A stretch of 64,000 nucleotides of DNA, taken from contig WMCF01000018.1 of NCBI GenBank assembly GCA_009792885.1, positions 12,728,206 to 12,792,205 of the forward strand, in the 5' to 3' direction. The number at the start of each line of letters is the position of its first letter. The first letter of the stretch is position 1. Source of the DNA: Eremophila alpestris peregrina (Eukaryota; Chordata; Aves; Passeriformes; Alaudidae). The position numbers were made by a program, and so were the translations under genes. Positions 48,553-60,268 of the stretch are shown in pieces. The notes under the pieces were generated by a model that did no database searches, was not told where the DNA came from, and saw only the letters and a list, made by a program, of their open reading frames with translations.

Positions 48553-49247
48553 CCCACCCCGAGCTGAAAAAGCAGAGGAAAAGTGTAAATATCTCTTTTT
48601 AACAGTCACTGTAAATACCCAGCTGTACTCAAGGCCATCGATGGAGAATGTTTCAAAGACAACCAAGAGGCCAAACCCACCCACTCAACTATTCCCATTC
48701 CAGAGCATCTGCGAGTAATCCGTGTCCGTCCCAAGTAACAAGTGATTGCTGTGCAGTTGTGATCCTTGGTTGCCAAACTGATCCCAGTCTGTGAATGGAC
48801 ATGACCGTTGCCATTTTTCCACTTGGTTTCCATTTTGGGTTGGATTTGCCTATTTTTTGTTTTTCCCTAGTCCAACAAGTCTTAGCTTGTCCCTGTCTTT
48901 CGGCACGTGAATTTCCGCAGTGTTTCTCTTTGGAGTCTGAGGATGGAGCTGATGTGCTTGGGTTGATCAATCCAGCTGATTCAGGAGGATCTCCAGGGAA
49001 TCAAGCTGATGGCTGGATTCAGTCAGACATTCCCCATGGATTTAGAGGAACGGCTGTGCCAACACGAAGCTGCACATCAGTGCAGGGACTTCAGGCAGGA
49101 GCAGTGGGATCCGCTGTGCATTTCCAGGGACACTCCCAGGAATGCTTTCAGTTCTAGCTAAGCTGTGAATTTTCTAAAAGGGCCGTGCAGTTGAGATATA
49201 GCTCTATTTTTGGCATCGATTGATAGATTGATCACTTGGACTCTTCG

Positions 49248-49253
49248 AATAAA
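49248..49253 (+). terminator. ADCYAP1R1: Candidate proximal poly(A) signal of ADCYAP1R1
   Basis: AATAAA, about 1.2 kb downstream of the stop, in CTCTTCGAATAAAACTGTCC. No strong GT-rich element is obvious right after it. Usage is unproven. Confidence 0.35.
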
Positions 49254-49834
49254 ACTGTCCCTTCCCTCCCACCCTAAGGGCAGGAGCCAGTCCCAGGGTG
49301 GAATTCCCTTTCCCTCTGCTCCCGTGGCCAGACGTGGCGTTGGTGGCCTGGGGCGGTGCTGCCACACAGAGCTGCCTCTGCAACTGGTTGACTCCTGTGT
49401 GCTGACTCTTCCCTGCCAGAGCAAAGGGGCACCAGAAGGACCTGGCAGGATCATCCTGGAAGGTCAGAAATCACCTGCATTTGGTGAGGGGAAAAAAAAA
49501 AATCCAACTAAACTGAACGCTGAGATGGCACGGAAGGAAAGGATAAAGACTTGGGATGACTTCCCACACCTGGCAGTTCTCCCTCTCTTGGAATATTCTG
49601 TTCGTTTCACCACCAATGGTCTTACTGCTTTTCTTGGAGAGGAACTGGAATGTTCTTTCGACCGTTGCCTTGTAGTTAAAGCCACGACTGCTACAAATCT
49701 ACTTCAACCCAGTGTCGATGATGTCAATTCTTAATTCTTACACAGCGCAAAAAAAAAACACAACAAAAGGCTTTGAGGGCCTTGGTCCAAGCGCTCCCTT
49801 CATCTTGGATTTATGGATTTATGAACTGAGAAAT

Positions 49835-49880
49835 ATATATATATATATCAAATATATATATATGTGCGTGTATGTGTATG
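49835..49880. repeat. (AT)n then (GT/AT) microsatellite
   Basis: AATATATATATATATATCAAATATATATATATGTGCGTGTATGTG-type tract in the presumed 3' UTR. Confidence 0.9.
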
Positions 49881-52589
49881 CATATATTACAAACAGAGAT
49901 GAAAATGGCATTTAAAATGTGAGGTTTTGAACTGAAACTAATAGCAACCAGGAAATTCAAAATTCAGGCTTGTTCTTTGGTGTTAGTTGACATGATCATC
50001 AACTGAAAACTGAAAAGAAGGTGAAATACTCGGAATTTTAGTGTCAGCTGAGTGTGAGCTTTTAATTTCACTGGTTTTTGTTAGTTTAAGTGAAGATGAA
50101 AAAAAGAGTTTTGATGTCATTTTAAGCAAAGATTTTTAAAGATAATCCTAGTTTACTTATTTTTAAAAGAAGAAAAAAGAGAGGTCTCAAAGTTGTGAAA
50201 GAAATATTAATTATAATAATACTTAACACTTATATAATCCTTTACGGGAATAATCTGCTCTTGTCTGGAGCCATCTAAATGAATGTAAATTTAATTCAAA
50301 ACAGACAGAAATGTTGTCTGAGGTCATATTGGTAGAGGATCATGCTCTTAAGAGATGGGGACAGCCCTGTCATGAGAATTCTGCCCTGGCACAGAGGACC
50401 AGCAAAACAGTTGAAACCAGTTCCATTTGACTCCAGGTCCATAAATGGGATTTAGATGATCCAAACACCTTCTTTTTCCCCAAGTCTCAAGCACTGATCT
50501 GCTGCTCTGAGAGCAGACTTTGTTTCCCCTCTTCCCCAATCTCTGCAAAAGTGAAAGTGTTTTTAACTGATAGATTGGCCCTTCATCTCTCTTCAGATGA
50601 TTCTTAGAGCCATTTTAGAAAGTTTCCCCAGGAACCAGGGACTTTTCTGTCCAGACAGAGTTGGTGAAAAGCAGATTTATCAGGTAAATGCATACTCGGA
50701 CAATTTTCTGCAGGATGGGCTTTCACAAGGATTATATTGCCAACACTGTAAATGCATTATTTTTTAAAAATCAAAAGCTATTTTTTGCATGAATGGCCAT
50801 TAGCCAGTTTTCAGTGATTAATAAATTAGAATTGTGGAGAAAAAGATGTCAAATAACTGCCTCTAGCTGGAGACTTTTTCTTGTTTCAGTCCAAGAAGGT
50901 GTTTGGATCTTTTTTTTTTTTTTTTAATTTATATTTTTTTGCTGTTGTTGAAATTTTTCTGGGCTTACTTCTGGGTTTTGTTGTTTTCCTGGCCATCCTA
51001 CAGTGCTCTGCAGTTTGAGTTGGTGGATCTCAGTCCAGTGCCTTGTGGGCAAATGTCCACATCACCAAAACCACCTTCTGACCCTGCACACTGGAGACCA
51101 GGTCCTCAGCTAAATTAAAATCAGTGCAGAAAACTCCTGGTGTTGTTAGAACAAACCCACTTCACCTGGAATTGGGATCTGGCCTCAGCTCATTGTTATC
51201 ACCATTGATTTTTGGTTGTCCCAGCTAGAGAGTCCAAGGATGGAAACGCTGTGGAAAAGTTGGATTGGCTCCTTAATTCCTTGAGCCAATGCTTAGGAGT
51301 TTGAAGGGCAGTGAAGGGGAAATTTCTGCTGTTGCAGGTGTTGTGTTTCTTGTTCAGTAGAAAAATTGAATCTGTTCACCAGCACTGAATTTACCAGAAG
51401 AAATGGGATCTTCAACACATTAAATAGAAAATATATTATACAAAAAAAGAAAAAGAAAAACAAAACCTTCCATTGTGATCTTATTTCTCTGAATAAACAT
51501 GTTGATGCACTGGCAGATTTGGCTTTTCCTGAGCCACTGGAGCTTTCCCAGTGTCCCTGGAAAGGTGACACTTGAGGTGGGCACAGTTTTGGGACCCAGA
51601 CTCTGATGATGAGCTCTCCACAAATCTCTCTGTTGAATGTGAGCTGCAGGTGCTGGCCAGGCGTGGCCACCCCACAGTGGCTGTTTTTTTGCCATTTGTT
51701 TCAGGAGGGAAGAATCCAACAGGCAGTTTGCTTCTCTGTGTGTGTAAATATCAACTGAGTGTAACAGTGCTTTGTCTGATTTTTTCACTGTGAAATATAT
51801 TTTGGAGCTAGAAAAGGCTGTGTTATTAAAAACAATACACAATTAAAACAGAAAAAAAAAAAAGCAACAAGTGTGCAGTGCTCCTTGAGCCATTTTTTCT
51901 ACCATGTCCATAATGTATCTCCTGTCTAATATTCTTATTTCGCTTTTATAAATGTACAAAAACTTCCTGTGCTGAGGGTTTTTTTGTGACTGTTTACTGT
52001 GTCTGACCACTGTTCTGGTTGTTGATTTGTCAGTGTGGAGTGCTGGTACTGCAGGACAGGTTTGTGACATCCCAAAAATGAAAACTACAAGGTAGATTGT
52101 AAAGGACCAGGCTGTTTCATTGCTGCATGGAGATGTCACCTCCTTTTACTTTCACCTCTAGAGTTTTTGGAGCTCAGAGCCCAGGGGAAGAACCTCAAAT
52201 GCTCAGTTCTGGGAAGTTTTGAATCACAGAGGAAAAAACACCCAAGTTCCTCTGTGCCATTTAAGTATTTGCATTTGAAATCCAGGTGTTGATTTATGGG
52301 AGAAGGGATGGAGGTAGGTGAGTCCAGGGGAAAATGCAGTTTGGAAGTTAAATCCAGACACTTCACTGGGGGTTTGGCTCCTCCCTTTCAACATCTGTCT
52401 CTCCTTGCACCTTAAGGACAGTGCCCTGCAATGACAATGCCAAATAACAACCAGAGGTGGGCATGAATTGATAATCTGAGTTTACTTTTGCAAAGAAGTC
52501 TCTCCCTGGACTCTCCCCATCATCAATGGCAAGTGTGAGACACCTTCCAGAAGGGAATGAAGTTCACAGAATCAATAAAAAATGCTTGG

Positions 52590-53090
52590 AGGTGACCCTG
52601 AATGAAAAATTTGGTCCAGTCTTTCATGAGAAAGGGAGCCAAGATGAGTTTATCCAACCCCCTTTCTTGAAAACCTCCTGATAGGGACCACACCACACCT
52701 TTGGGGAGGTTGTTCCCATGAATGGCTGCTCTCACCCTAAAAAAATTTCTTTCTTATATCAAGCTGATCCCTCTCCTGGTGCAACTTGTCCCTCTTGTAT
52801 TCTCCCTGTGGATCCTTGTGGAAAGGAGAACCTTCATCCTCTTTCTGACCACTCCTTCAGTGCTGGAATAGTTTGGTGAGGTAGTTTCTTTTCTCCAGGG
52901 AAAAATTCCTTCAGTTTTCTTCACTGCCCCCATTCTCCATCCCTTTGATGATCTTCACAGTCCTCCTTTGGACCTTCTCCAGTCTGGCCACTCCCTTTTT
53001 GCATTTTGGGGATCAGAATGGGACACAAGATGGAGTTTCATGCTAAAAACCTGACCACGAGACTCTGCTCCTCCTCAGCAGTGACAGAAG
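52590..53090 (-). mobile_element. CR1 LINE fragment (more 5' part of the 3' region)
   Basis: GGAGGTTGTTCCCATGAATG, CAAGCTGATCCCTCTCCTGG and CCTCCTTTGGACCTTCTCCA match the reverse complement of the CR1 region upstream of its terminal repeats. Confidence 0.75.
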
Positions 53091-56000
53091 GATGAGTTGC
53101 CATAATTTGCCTTGCCCGTGGATTATAAAATTGTGGCTTTTCATAATATTTTCACATCAAAGGTGGATGAAATTCCACTTCTGAACAGCAGGATAGATCC
53201 AGTGCTTGAATATGAAGGGACCTCTGGTCAGCTCAAAAATTCAGGGCTTTTTTCAAAACTCCCATGGACAAAAGAAACCAGTAACTAAAAACAGGCAAAG
53301 CCAAAATTATCAAGAACAAAACATATTCACTCAATATGAAGGGAGCTCTTTAATTGCCATTCTTTTCATATTATTTTACTCCCATTCCTAAACTGATCAC
53401 CTCTCCTTTTATAATTCAGCACCAGTTTTTCACCTTCTCTTCCCACTGTAAGAAAAAAAAAATTACTGTAAAACTTTTTTGGCAGTTAAAAACCTTTATC
53501 TGAACCTGGAGTTGAAATAACTCCTGCCTCACTCGGATTCCTTGTCCCACTGCTCTTGCCTCCAGTTTCCTTCTCTTCTCCTGAGATATAAAGAGCTTTA
53601 TTTCAGATGAAGTCTGCAGTTTGTCTTTGATAATACAGCTGCAAGATAAGGCTAAAAATAATCACGTGATTAAGCTGCATTTCTCTCAGCTCTTATCCAA
53701 ATTTGGGCAGCAAATCCAATGCAGAGAATCAAATACAGACAGATATGGATCCATTGAGAATAGCAGGAAAATTACCTGGAAGCAGGAGGTCAAAGTATCC
53801 TGAGGGAAAAAGGAAATAAAAAAGGAACAATAAAAATGGAGAGAAAGATTTCGAGTTCTTGAACGTGTATAAATGAGATTTGGGGGTTGAGCAATTTTTG
53901 TTCAGCCAAACCTAAAAGGAAAATAACTCCAATATTTTGCTTTTCTGTTTTCAGTTATAATCTTGCAAGGGAAGCTTTCCCAGTCCAATGGATGGGACAC
54001 ACAGTCAAAGTACTGCAGGAAATCATCATTAAAATAGGTTGAAATACACTGATGGTGTCAGTTTGGGAGGTTTCAGTGCTTTTGTCTGATACTACTAATG
54101 AATCTCTACCAAATCTGGTACAAATATCCAACTTTACACTGTTTTTCCAGCCCAGTTCAGACAGAAATTGGATATCAAAAATTCAGAGAAAAGAAAAAAA
54201 ATTGTTCCCAGTGACTTTAGCAAACAGTAAGAACAAAAGAAACACAAACCCCATTAATTTAATTGGCTTTATTTGCCAATATTTGACCTTGGTTTTCAGT
54301 GGTGTTTCAGAGCCAATTGCCCATGTCAGAAGTTTTCAGTCTGTGGCCTGTGGAGGCTTCAGAGCCCAGAGATGGTTTCTGAAGTGTCCAGGGATGATCA
54401 TTAAGGAAAATAAATTCATCCTTTGTATAGCAATAGAGTCTTTAAGGCTACTGAAGAGCTTTAGTCCTTTCTGTATTTATGCAAAGGCTCCCACAGGTCA
54501 AAACCATAAAAAATTCAATAAATCCAGATTTCCCCCGTGAGATGATGTGATTCCATGATACCAGACTTTCTCTTTTGAGATCTTTCTCATGTGGGCAAGG
54601 CTTCCAGAGCAAGATGTTACTAACACTGGGAAACAGAAACTCAGAGAGTGGGGTTCAGTGCAGCCTCAGCTTTGTAATCTCAGTGCTCCCTGGGCTCCCG
54701 TTTCTGCGGCTGTAGAAACGTACATCATGCAAAAAATACAACCAAATGTCTGTTCTTAAGCAGTTCTCTTCCTGAGGAGTTAAATATTAAGGGCTATATT
54801 AGAGATGTGTCCCTTCCAACATCTGGCACGACTGGCATTAGGTATTCTGGGCCAGAGTTGAACCTCTGGAAGAGATCTTGTGTTCCTGAGCAGAAGGACA
54901 CACCCACATCACTTGGACACCAAAAGTGAGGATTTCTTCCATGGATCTGGTTTCTCCACTTTGCCTTTTTGGTCACAAGGGAGAAGTGAGCAATTTCAGG
55001 GGACAAGCATATTTTTGATGTCTGCTCCAGGGTGAGATGATTCACACTTTGCAAGTCTCTCCCCACCAGGACATTTCCCTGCCTGGATTGGAGACAGATG
55101 CTGACCCTGGGGAGGCCTAGACAGAAATGAAATTTCCCTGGCAGCTTTGGCCAGTCTCCATTGCTCTGTCTCATGCATGCTGAGCAATGATGGTCTCTAA
55201 AAGCTTTGGGCTGGCTCCTGTTGGGTGTTACCAATCAGATCTGGGGGAGGAGGATGCCTGGCAAAGAGTCAGGAGCTCTCATGGAGAGTTTTCAGGATGC
55301 TTTGTTCTCCCTGGCAGATTGTGTCCAGCACTTCTGTGTCCAGGAGCAAACCACAGCAGATCATGTACATGCTGTGGGAAAAAAAAAGATAACAAAAAGG
55401 GATTTTACCCTCTGATTTCAGCAGTCAGGCACATGCCACCAGTTCAGAACTGCATTTAAGAGCAAGTTAGGAAGATGTGGATGATGCAGCAGCAGCTGAG
55501 GATGTTACTGATGCTCCGTGTATATCTGTACTAAAGAGCTAAGTTCAGCTAAATACACATTGTACTTTGTGTATGAAAACACACCAGCAGAGCTTGAACA
55601 ATGTTTTGAACCTCATGGTCTTTCACCTTCTTCTGATTCGAGTTGCAATTTCCCACTGGCTTTCTTTTGGGGAATTCATCCATGTGGAGAATTACTGTGT
55701 GATATGACACTGTGTGATATGACACTCTTCAGTGTCTGAAATTACTGCATATGCCTTTCCCAATGGACTTTGTGCTTGCAGAGGAGTCTCAAGAGGCCCT
55801 TGTGTATCAGTATAATCTGTACAAAAACAAATATTTGGTGTGCTCATTCTCTTTCCCTTCCACTTGTCAGTTTAGTGGCAATGCAACCTGCTATAGCTCT
55901 GAGAAGTTGTCAGATGGAAAACTGTATTTTGGCTTTTGACTGTGTCAAGGTACAAAGTTACTGGCCTGTTGGGTCTGATACTGACCTTTTTTTGGTCAAA

Positions 56001-56137
56001 ATTGGTGTAATTGGTGATGGGATCTGGGGTTATTCAGCTTTGTTATGAGGTGGAAACACAGATATCAACTGCTGCTTTCTAACCTTTTTTGTGTTTTGAG
56101 AAATTGTTTTTAACATGTAAACTGCTGTAGATGACAC

Positions 56138-56143
56138 AATAAA
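56138..56143 (+). terminator. ADCYAP1R1: Candidate distal poly(A) signal of ADCYAP1R1
   Basis: AATAAA within GACACAATAAATGTATTATC, followed about 20 bases later by the GT-rich GTCTGTTCTG. The preceding 600 bases lack recognisable repeats and look like a 3' UTR end. It would give a 3' UTR of about 8 kb. Confidence 0.45.
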
Positions 56144-56170
56144 TGTATTATCATTTTGTAAAAGTCTGTT

Positions 56171-58955
56171 CTGATATAAAATTGCACCAAAGAGAACTTT
56201 TTTGTCTGTGAACTTCCAGGGTAGTGTATTCTTTTCCTGAAGCAGAAGCTCTTTGGGCTAAAAGGGCTCCCTGGCTTCTTCATGGGAAGGAGACCCTGAA
56301 ATCTGCTGGGCAAAGTCAGTCCTGGAGCAAGCAGGGGTGAGGTCTTTGCCATGCACAGAGTTCCTTCTCTATAAACCACTGGTGTTTATCAGTATCAGAC
56401 AGGAATGTGGATAAATATCTCCAAATCATATGTAACACACTCTCTAAAAGACCTTGAGGCTCTGGGTTTAATCCACAGGTCCTCTGGGGACTCAATATTA
56501 TTCCTAGAGGGTATAAAGAGAAGAAATTCTATTGTCCTCACACAAAGACGTTGTCCAAGGTGGGAATAGATTGGTCTCTGTAACACCTGATGTGCTTCAA
56601 GGCCTCCTTTCTTTTACAGCCAAAGCAAACCTGAAGAGTTTTACCATCAGGCTGATTTTTAAAGCATCAAGTGCATCCAAACCCCATGAAACAGAGGATT
56701 CCACAGAAGATGAATCATTTCTGGTGTTTTCCCCACCTCCATCCTTTGTTCCAGTCACCAAGAGCCTTTGCCTGCCCCACCATGAATCCCCCACACAGGC
56801 TGCACTCTGTAACTCAGTGTTCAGCCAAAGCTCAGAGGTGTTTGCAGCTTTGGTGGAGGAATGGACACAGATTTGGTGACATTGAGGCCAGAGATGTGCC
56901 AGGGAGCAGCAGGGCTGGACATCAGCACCCCACAGCATCACTGAGGCAGGACCTGGGGGGCACAGGGATCTGTGGGCAGGTGGGACCTAAAGATTTTCAC
57001 TTTTGCTATGCTTCAAATCACTTTAAATGCCCTTCACATGCATTTCCAACTTGATCTGAGGCAGCCTCAGCCCTTTTTTGGGTTTTTTTGTTGTTGTTTT
57101 GTTTGTTTGTTTGGGTTTTTTTGTTTTATGTTTGTTTTTTGAGGGCTGGATAATGGGGCACAGGATGTGTCTCCCCTTCCCAGCATGTGCAGAATGGCTG
57201 CACGTGTCTCCCTGATCATGGAAATCAAATCACAAAGCAAATGTAAAACAGGGAATCTGGAAAAACTCTAATTTCTAAATGTTTTATGTAGCCTAAGTGA
57301 TTTTTTTTTTTTTGGCAGAGGAAAAAAAGGCACCTCCAAAAGTATTTCAGCCACTCTACAAGTCCTTTATAAAAATTCACTATTTCAAAGGAAAAACACC
57401 ACACTAGAGCACAATTATTCCAAATCCCAAACTTGATTTCAGTGAGGAAAACATCATTTAATAGGTGTGACAACACACCAAGGAGCAGCTACCTTGAATT
57501 CGGTTGTATTTTCTGCAATTGAACAAAACCTCCTCAGATACAGAAATAATTCCTGCTCTGGGTGCATTAGGCAGCCTCAGGGAAGCTCTCAATGCTCAAA
57601 ACAGGTAAAGCTGCCTGCTGGAAGGATTTCTTTTAATTTGGAGCTCAATCAATCAAACTTTCTGAAAAAAAGAAAAGAAAAAAAACCATCTGACGTTATC
57701 AAAGTTAGAAATCTACACTCAGTTAGAAATTTACCTTAACAAACTCTCTTTGCTGCAACACCACAAAAAGCCATTGAAAAAGCAGGTTTTGCTCTTTTCA
57801 GGGGGTCACGTCATTTGTAAAGGGATTTAAAAAGAGTTCTTGGAGAGTTAAACTCTGCAAAAGACATCAGGGGATTGGAGGAGGAGGAGAAAGCAGGTGA
57901 TGCAATTTAATGATCTCTCACAGGTGCCCTTTGGGAGTGGTTTAAGACTCGTTCAGGAGGGGTTTAGGAGCCCTGCCTGGTTTTGTGGGCAGCTCCAGGA
58001 GGTGGCAGTGGCTGCACATGGAACACACAGCGCAGCTAAACACGGCTTGGGACACCTCTGCTGCCTCCCCAGGCCTCAGGAGGAGCAAAATATCCCTGCC
58101 TGAAGCATTCCCACCTCATAAACACACCCAGGTGTGCCGCCAAAGAGGGATCAGGATTCTTCTCACAGCCCGAATTCAATATTTATCCAAGAAATTTTAG
58201 CGCTCCCCAGGATTATTAAACTTTTATTTTACAAAGCCTCAAATGAAATATCCAAACTGACGCAAATTAAACGTACAAACTCGAATGAAATATCCAATCT
58301 GACATAAACTAAATGTACAAACTCACAACAGCTGTAATTGCCACTTGCATTTTATAGATGTGCATCACACATTTTGTACACAAATTCTCATTACTATGCT
58401 CAGCAACAAAACACAGTAACTGAGATCACTTTTACAAATGAAGCTGATAAAAAAGTCAGAATAGACAAAATCCCTCCTTACAACAAATACATGACATTGT
58501 GACAGATGGGTTAAATGCCTAATTAATTAATAACTTATTTGAACAATTTTTATAGAAGCCTGGTCAATTAATCTCTGCTCTAATAGAACCAGAGATGAAG
58601 CACCTAAAATCAGCAAAGAGATTTCCAGGAGCCAGATGTCTGTTGGTCTAAATAATTAACCAAGAGCAGAGCAAACTGAGGGACTGGAATGCTGATTTTT
58701 AGTATTTTTAGTATTTTTAGTGAGTGAATGGCTGTGCTCTCCAAGCCTGGTGCAGGTTCTCCTGGGAATGCTCCTGCCTTGACCCTTTCATGTACCTCCT
58801 GTGCCTTTTCTTTGCTTTTGGAGAGGTTGAGGTCGAGTCCAGCTCAGTCCTGAAGGAAGAGGAAGGTCACCAAAGAATGGTGCAGGCACAGCTCTGGCTC
58901 ACTCTGCTTCAGCAGCTCCCACAGCTGGGTGTGCATCCTGATCCCTGAAACCATC
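56171..58955. other. Intergenic DNA between the two convergent receptor genes
   Basis: Sequence between the distal poly(A) candidate of ADCYAP1R1 and the inverted repeat. It contains a TTTG/TTG-rich run (57077-57141) and a tandem duplication at 58239-58325. No gene was recognised. Confidence 0.5.
58239..58325. repeat. Two-copy tandem duplication, about 42 bases
   Basis: AATGAAATATCCAAACTGAC with GCAAATTAAACGTACAAACTC is followed directly by a second copy reading AATGAAATATCCAATCTGAC with ATAAACTAAATGTACAAACTC. Confidence 0.9.
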
Positions 58956-59380
58956 ACATCCCCATATCCTTTCTGTCCCTTGGGAGCTTTGTTGACTTTA
59001 TTTGTATTCACACAGTTCTGACAGAAGGACACAAAATCTACTTTCAAGCAATGACCCTTTAAAAGTGGTTGCTGAGTTTCCTCTCAGGGGACTTTTCTCC
59101 TGATTTGTGTCTGATAGCTTTCATGATGAGTGGAAACCTTGTAGAGCTCTTCACTTTCTCTAGGTTTAGTTTCTTCTGCTGACTTTCTTCATTTCCCCCT
59201 TCCTTTTTCTTTTTCCCTTTCCTTTTTCATCTTTCTTTTTCCCCTTTTCCCTTTTCCTTTCTTCTTTCTCCCTTTCTCTTTCTTCTTTCTTCTTTCCCCT
59301 TTCCAGGTCTGCTCATGCAATCAGGACTTTAGTTCAAACACTTTCTTTCCTAGTTTTATCCCATTGATAGAATTGGGTTT
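58956..59380 (+). repeat. Left arm of a large inverted repeat
   Basis: The reverse complement of this segment recurs at 61875-62386. Shared landmarks include ACATCCCCATATC, the GTCCCTTGGGAGCTTTGTTG block, GAGGAAACTCAGCAACC on the other strand, a CCTTT/TTTCC-rich tract, and TGCTCATGCAATCAGGACTT near the inner end. Differences are scattered substitutions and microsatellite length. The spacer of about 2.5 kb contains the GHRHR-like terminal exon. Confidence 0.9.
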
Positions 59381-59525
59381 TTCACTGATTGATCTTCAAG
59401 GTTCTGAACGTTTGTCCCACAAAAAAAACCAAAAAACACACAAACAAAAAAAAAATCCCCAACATCTGGGCACTAAGATTAGATCTGCCAGTGATTCTGA
59501 GCAGCTGGCATTGTGTTTGCTCTGA

Positions 59526-59531
59526 TTTATT
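59526..59531 (-). terminator. Candidate poly(A) signal of the GHRHR-like gene
   Basis: The plus strand reads TTTATT, so the minus strand reads AATAAA, about 550 bases beyond the stop. A second copy lies at 58997-59002 inside the left arm of the inverted repeat. Either could end the transcript. Confidence 0.4.
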
Positions 59532-60079
59532 CCTTCACACATCATCTGCCTGATATTCTGCCTCTCTACATTTTCCTGTGGACAAGAAAAGGTTTGGGAT
59601 CCTCTGGCCTAATTTAATCTCTGTTTGACAGGCTTAGAAGGAAAAAAAAAAATCAAGCAGGTGTTTTGTGTCACAGAAGACAGTTTGAATTTCCTTTTCA
59701 AGCAGATTGCTGTTCCTTAGGGGAAGTGCTTGTCAGGTTTCTGTGCTTAATTTCCATTAGATTGTCCCAGGACATCTCAAAACAAGTAGTAAAACATCAG
59801 AAACCATTATGGCAAAGCTTGGCCAGCAAATAACCTTTTCAAATGATGGTTAGGAATCGTGGTCTTGGAAACTGGAAATTTTGGGAAATGCTAACAAAGA
59901 TATGACAAACAGGAGAGAGAGAAGCAGGGTTGTGATGCAGATCTGTGCCAGGTGAGAAAAGCAGCTCCTGCTCAGGACAGGGAATTTCCAGGAGGCTCCT
60001 GACACTATGGAAAACCACAAAGGATCCAGCTGACCACCTTATGGGTGGAACATTGCAGTGTCCCCCCCGCTGGAAGCCC

Positions 60080-60268
60080 TCAGACAGTGGTGACACCATC
60101 CTGGAGCACAGAGGTTCTCCTTTTGGGGCTGATTTTGTCCAGCAGGGATAACTGAGTGACGTAGTTGACGGGGCTGGTTTCCCTGGACAGGGCCCCGTGT
60201 TTGTGGGGGAAGCTCAGGTACTCCTGGTGCTGCCACCTGCACAGCTGCTTCTTCAGCTCCGTTTGAAC
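60080..60268 (-). CDS. GHRHR: GHRHR-like terminal coding exon: C-terminal tail
   Basis: 189 nt after the minus-strand acceptor CTCCCTGCAG, encoding 62 residues with TGA at 60082-60080. It begins VQTELKKQLCRWQHQEYLSF, the helix 8 region, and ends KRRTSVLQDGVTTV. SPVNYVTQLSLL is a Ser/Thr-rich stretch suited to phosphorylation. It differs from the short human GHRHR tail but has the same exon length as ADCYAP1R1. It lies in the loop of the inverted repeat described separately. Confidence 0.88.
   Translation of the reverse strand, partial: VQTELKKQLCRWQHQEYLSFPHKHGALSRETSPVNYVTQLSLLDKISPKRRTSVLQDGVTTV

Larger units (their letters stand above)
48052..56170 (+). other. ADCYAP1R1: ADCYAP1R1 3' untranslated region (extent inferred)
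   Basis: Non-coding sequence follows the stop. Three poly(A) signal candidates are visible: AATAAA at 49248-49253, ATTAAA at 51842-51847, and AATAAA at 56138-56143 followed by a GT-rich stretch (GTCTGTTCTG). The segment holds a pentanucleotide array with an assembly gap, an (AT)n run near 49835-49865 and a CR1 fragment at 52590-53090. The CR1 argues that transcripts using the distal site, if real, contain a retroposon. The end point is a guess; only transcript data can fix it. Confidence 0.45.

Noticed and set aside
48006..48718. Long open frames of 177-195 codons across the pentamer array
   Set aside because: They run through the N gap and consist of translated pentanucleotide repeat; not genes.
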